This document shows, one piece after another, positions 63,106 to 64,000 of a DNA stretch of 64,000 nt. Both the position numbers and the translations under genes were made by a program. The notes below the pieces were generated by a model, which was not told the DNA's origin, ran no database searches, and saw only the letters and a list, made by a program, of their open reading frames with translations. Origin of the DNA: Vibrio coralliilyticus ATCC BAA-450 (GTDB taxonomy: Bacteria; Pseudomonadota; Gammaproteobacteria; Enterobacterales; Vibrionaceae); assembly GCF_000176135.1 (NCBI RefSeq), contig NZ_ACZN01000011.1, positions 43,771 to 107,770 on the forward strand, in the 5' to 3' direction. How positions within the stretch are numbered: position 1 is the stretch's first letter; every line of letters starts with the position of its first letter.

Positions 63106-63819
63106 ATGACCATCCAATGTAAAGTAAAGTCTATTGAGCCGTTAGCTTGTAATACCTATCGAATTCTGTTGCATCCAGAGACACCAGTCAGCTTTAAAGC
63201 CGGCCAGTATCTAATGGTTGTGATGGGAGAAAAAGATAAACGTCCATTCTCTATTGCAAGCAGCCCTTGCCGTCATGAAGGCGAGCTAGAGCTTCACATT
63301 GGTGCAGCAGAGCATAACGCGTATGCTCTTGAAGTTGTCGAAGCGATGCAAAACGCATTAGAAAATGATGGTGACATCAGTATTGATGCGCCTCATGGCG
63401 ATGCCTGGGTTAAAGAAGAGAGCGAACGCCCTCTACTTTTGATTGCTGGTGGTACAGGCTTTAGTTACGTACGTTCGATATTGGACCACTGCGTAGCTCA
63501 AAATAAGACCAATGAAATCCACCTTTATTGGGGTGGCCGGGATGAACGCCAACTATATGCTAAGGACGAACTGGATGGTATCGCAGCACAGTTCAGCAAC
63601 GTGCATTTTATTCCAGTGGTAGAAGAAGCTACTTCTGAATGGCAAGGCAAAGTCGGAAACGTGCTTCAAGCCGTTAGTGACGATTTTGATTCTCTTGCAG
63701 AATATGACATCTACATTGCTGGACGTTTTGAAATGGCGGGTGCGGCTCGTGAACAATTTACCCAGAACAAAGGCGCTAACAGCGATCGTATGTTTGCTGA
63801 CGCGTACGCATTCATTTAA
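63106..63819 (+). CDS. fre: NAD(P)H-flavin reductase Fre
   Basis: The 237-residue protein has the flavin-binding RPFSIASSP motif and the NAD(P)-binding [12 protein letters not shown]. It ends with the FRE-type [12 protein letters not shown] tail. Fre reduces free flavins, and in luminous vibrios supplies FMNH2 to luciferase. Order ubiD-ferredoxin-fre; E. coli has ubiD-fre. Confidence 0.94.
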   Translation: MTIQCKVKSIEPLACNTYRILLHPETPVSFKAGQYLMVVMGEKDKRPFSIASSPCRHEGELELHIGAAEHNAYALEVVEAMQNALENDGDISIDAPHGDAWVKEESERPLLLIAGGTGFSYVRSILDHCVAQNKTNEIHLYWGGRDERQLYAKDELDGIAAQFSNVHFIPVVEEATSEWQGKVGNVLQAVSDDFDSLAEYDIYIAGRFEMAGAAREQFTQNKGANSDRMFADAYAFI

Positions 63820-63840
63820 AACTGAATGAAATAGATAGAT

Positions 63841-63868
63841 AAAAGAGGGCTTTTTGCCCTCTTTTTTG
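63841..63868 (+). terminator. Terminator of the ubiD-ferredoxin-fre operon
   Basis: AAAAGAGGGC TTTTT GCCCTCTTTT is followed by TTG. Confidence 0.92.
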
Positions 63869-63897
63869 TTGTTTTGAACACATTTTCAACGAACGAT

Positions 63898-63960
63898 GAG
63901 TTTTTTCAATTTTTTTTGAAAAAGGGCTTGCGCTATCAGAAGGACTCCCTATAATGCGCT
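63898..63960 (+). promoter_or_regulatory. Ribosomal RNA operon promoter (rrn P1-type)
   Basis: TTGCGC (63928-63933) and TATAAT (63950-63955) are 16 bp apart. An AT-rich UP-like tract precedes them (63901-63923) and a GCGC discriminator follows. This is the pattern of strong rRNA promoters in vibrios. The rRNA genes themselves would lie beyond the right edge. Confidence 0.85.
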
Positions 63961-64000
63961 TCCACTGACACGGCAGACGCCACAAGGCTTCAGCAGTGTT

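Overview
The window is chromosomal DNA from a gammaproteobacterium, almost certainly a Vibrio (large chromosome). The grounds are the family-level protein matches (RlmJ, PrlC, UvrD, RecQ, RhlB, TrxA, Rho, UbiD, Fre, IlvY/IlvC, a VexRAB-type efflux operon), two CsrB-type regulatory RNAs, a tRNA Arg-His-Pro cluster and vibrio-like gene order. Most of the window is moderate-GC core genome. One stretch, about 30.35-35.99 kb, is clearly more AT-rich and looks like an accessory insertion.

Layout. 0-5 kb: the start of engB (cut by the window edge), cytochrome c4, a CsrB-family sRNA with an upstream VarA/UvrY-type box, a methyltransferase-yihI-DUF2489 operon, and hemN. 5-8 kb: divergent ilvY/ilvC, a possible new sRNA behind ilvC, and ubiK. 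8-16 kb: vexR-vexA-vexB with a perfect palindromic TetR-type operator, then rep and cytochrome c5. 16-24 kb: five tRNA genes (Arg-His-Pro-His-Pro), a 0.9-kb AT-rich gap, a peptide/opine-type ABC operon with a fused two-module ATPase, and a SPOR-like protein. 24-30 kb: a coiled-coil membrane protein, an orphan response regulator, a PHP-domain lipoprotein, and a LuxR-type regulator/VOC protein/MFS transporter unit.

30.3-36 kb, the most unusual region: a tight five-gene operon (asnB-type amidotransferase, Gate-domain membrane protein, AurF-like diiron N-oxygenase, an unusually short rubredoxin, a rubredoxin-reductase-like flavoprotein) facing a divergent AraC regulator. All seven AurF iron ligands can be placed with almost AurF-like spacing. 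I read it as a compact pathway that N-oxygenates an amine or amide, with its own electron-transfer chain. The product is unknown.

36-47 kb: gorA, rlmJ, prlC (possible sigma-32 promoter), a bufferin-type RiPP operon (BufA1 precursor, MNIO maturase BufB, BufC, DoxX-like BufD) with an internal attenuator-like hairpin and a nested inverted repeat upstream, uvrD with a LexA-like box, a GAF protein, and tpx. 47-54 kb: a second CsrB-family RNA on the minus strand, with its probable VarA/UvrY box lying inside the terminator hairpin of ggt; then ggt, a LysE exporter with an AraC regulator, rarD, recQ and a small DUF3630-like gene. 54-64 kb: a preQ1 riboswitch-like leader and yhhQ, gppA-rhlB divergent from trxA and rho, a periplasmic protein, ubiD with a duplicated C-terminal domain, a [2Fe-2S] ferredoxin, fre, and at the right edge a classic rRNA operon promoter.

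How it fits together: the two CsrB RNAs titrate CsrA and are probably both driven by the same response regulator. UbiK and UbiD serve ubiquinone synthesis. GorA, Tpx and TrxA serve thiol redox balance. The bufferin operon probably handles copper. The AurF/rubredoxin cassette is the best candidate for an undescribed system.
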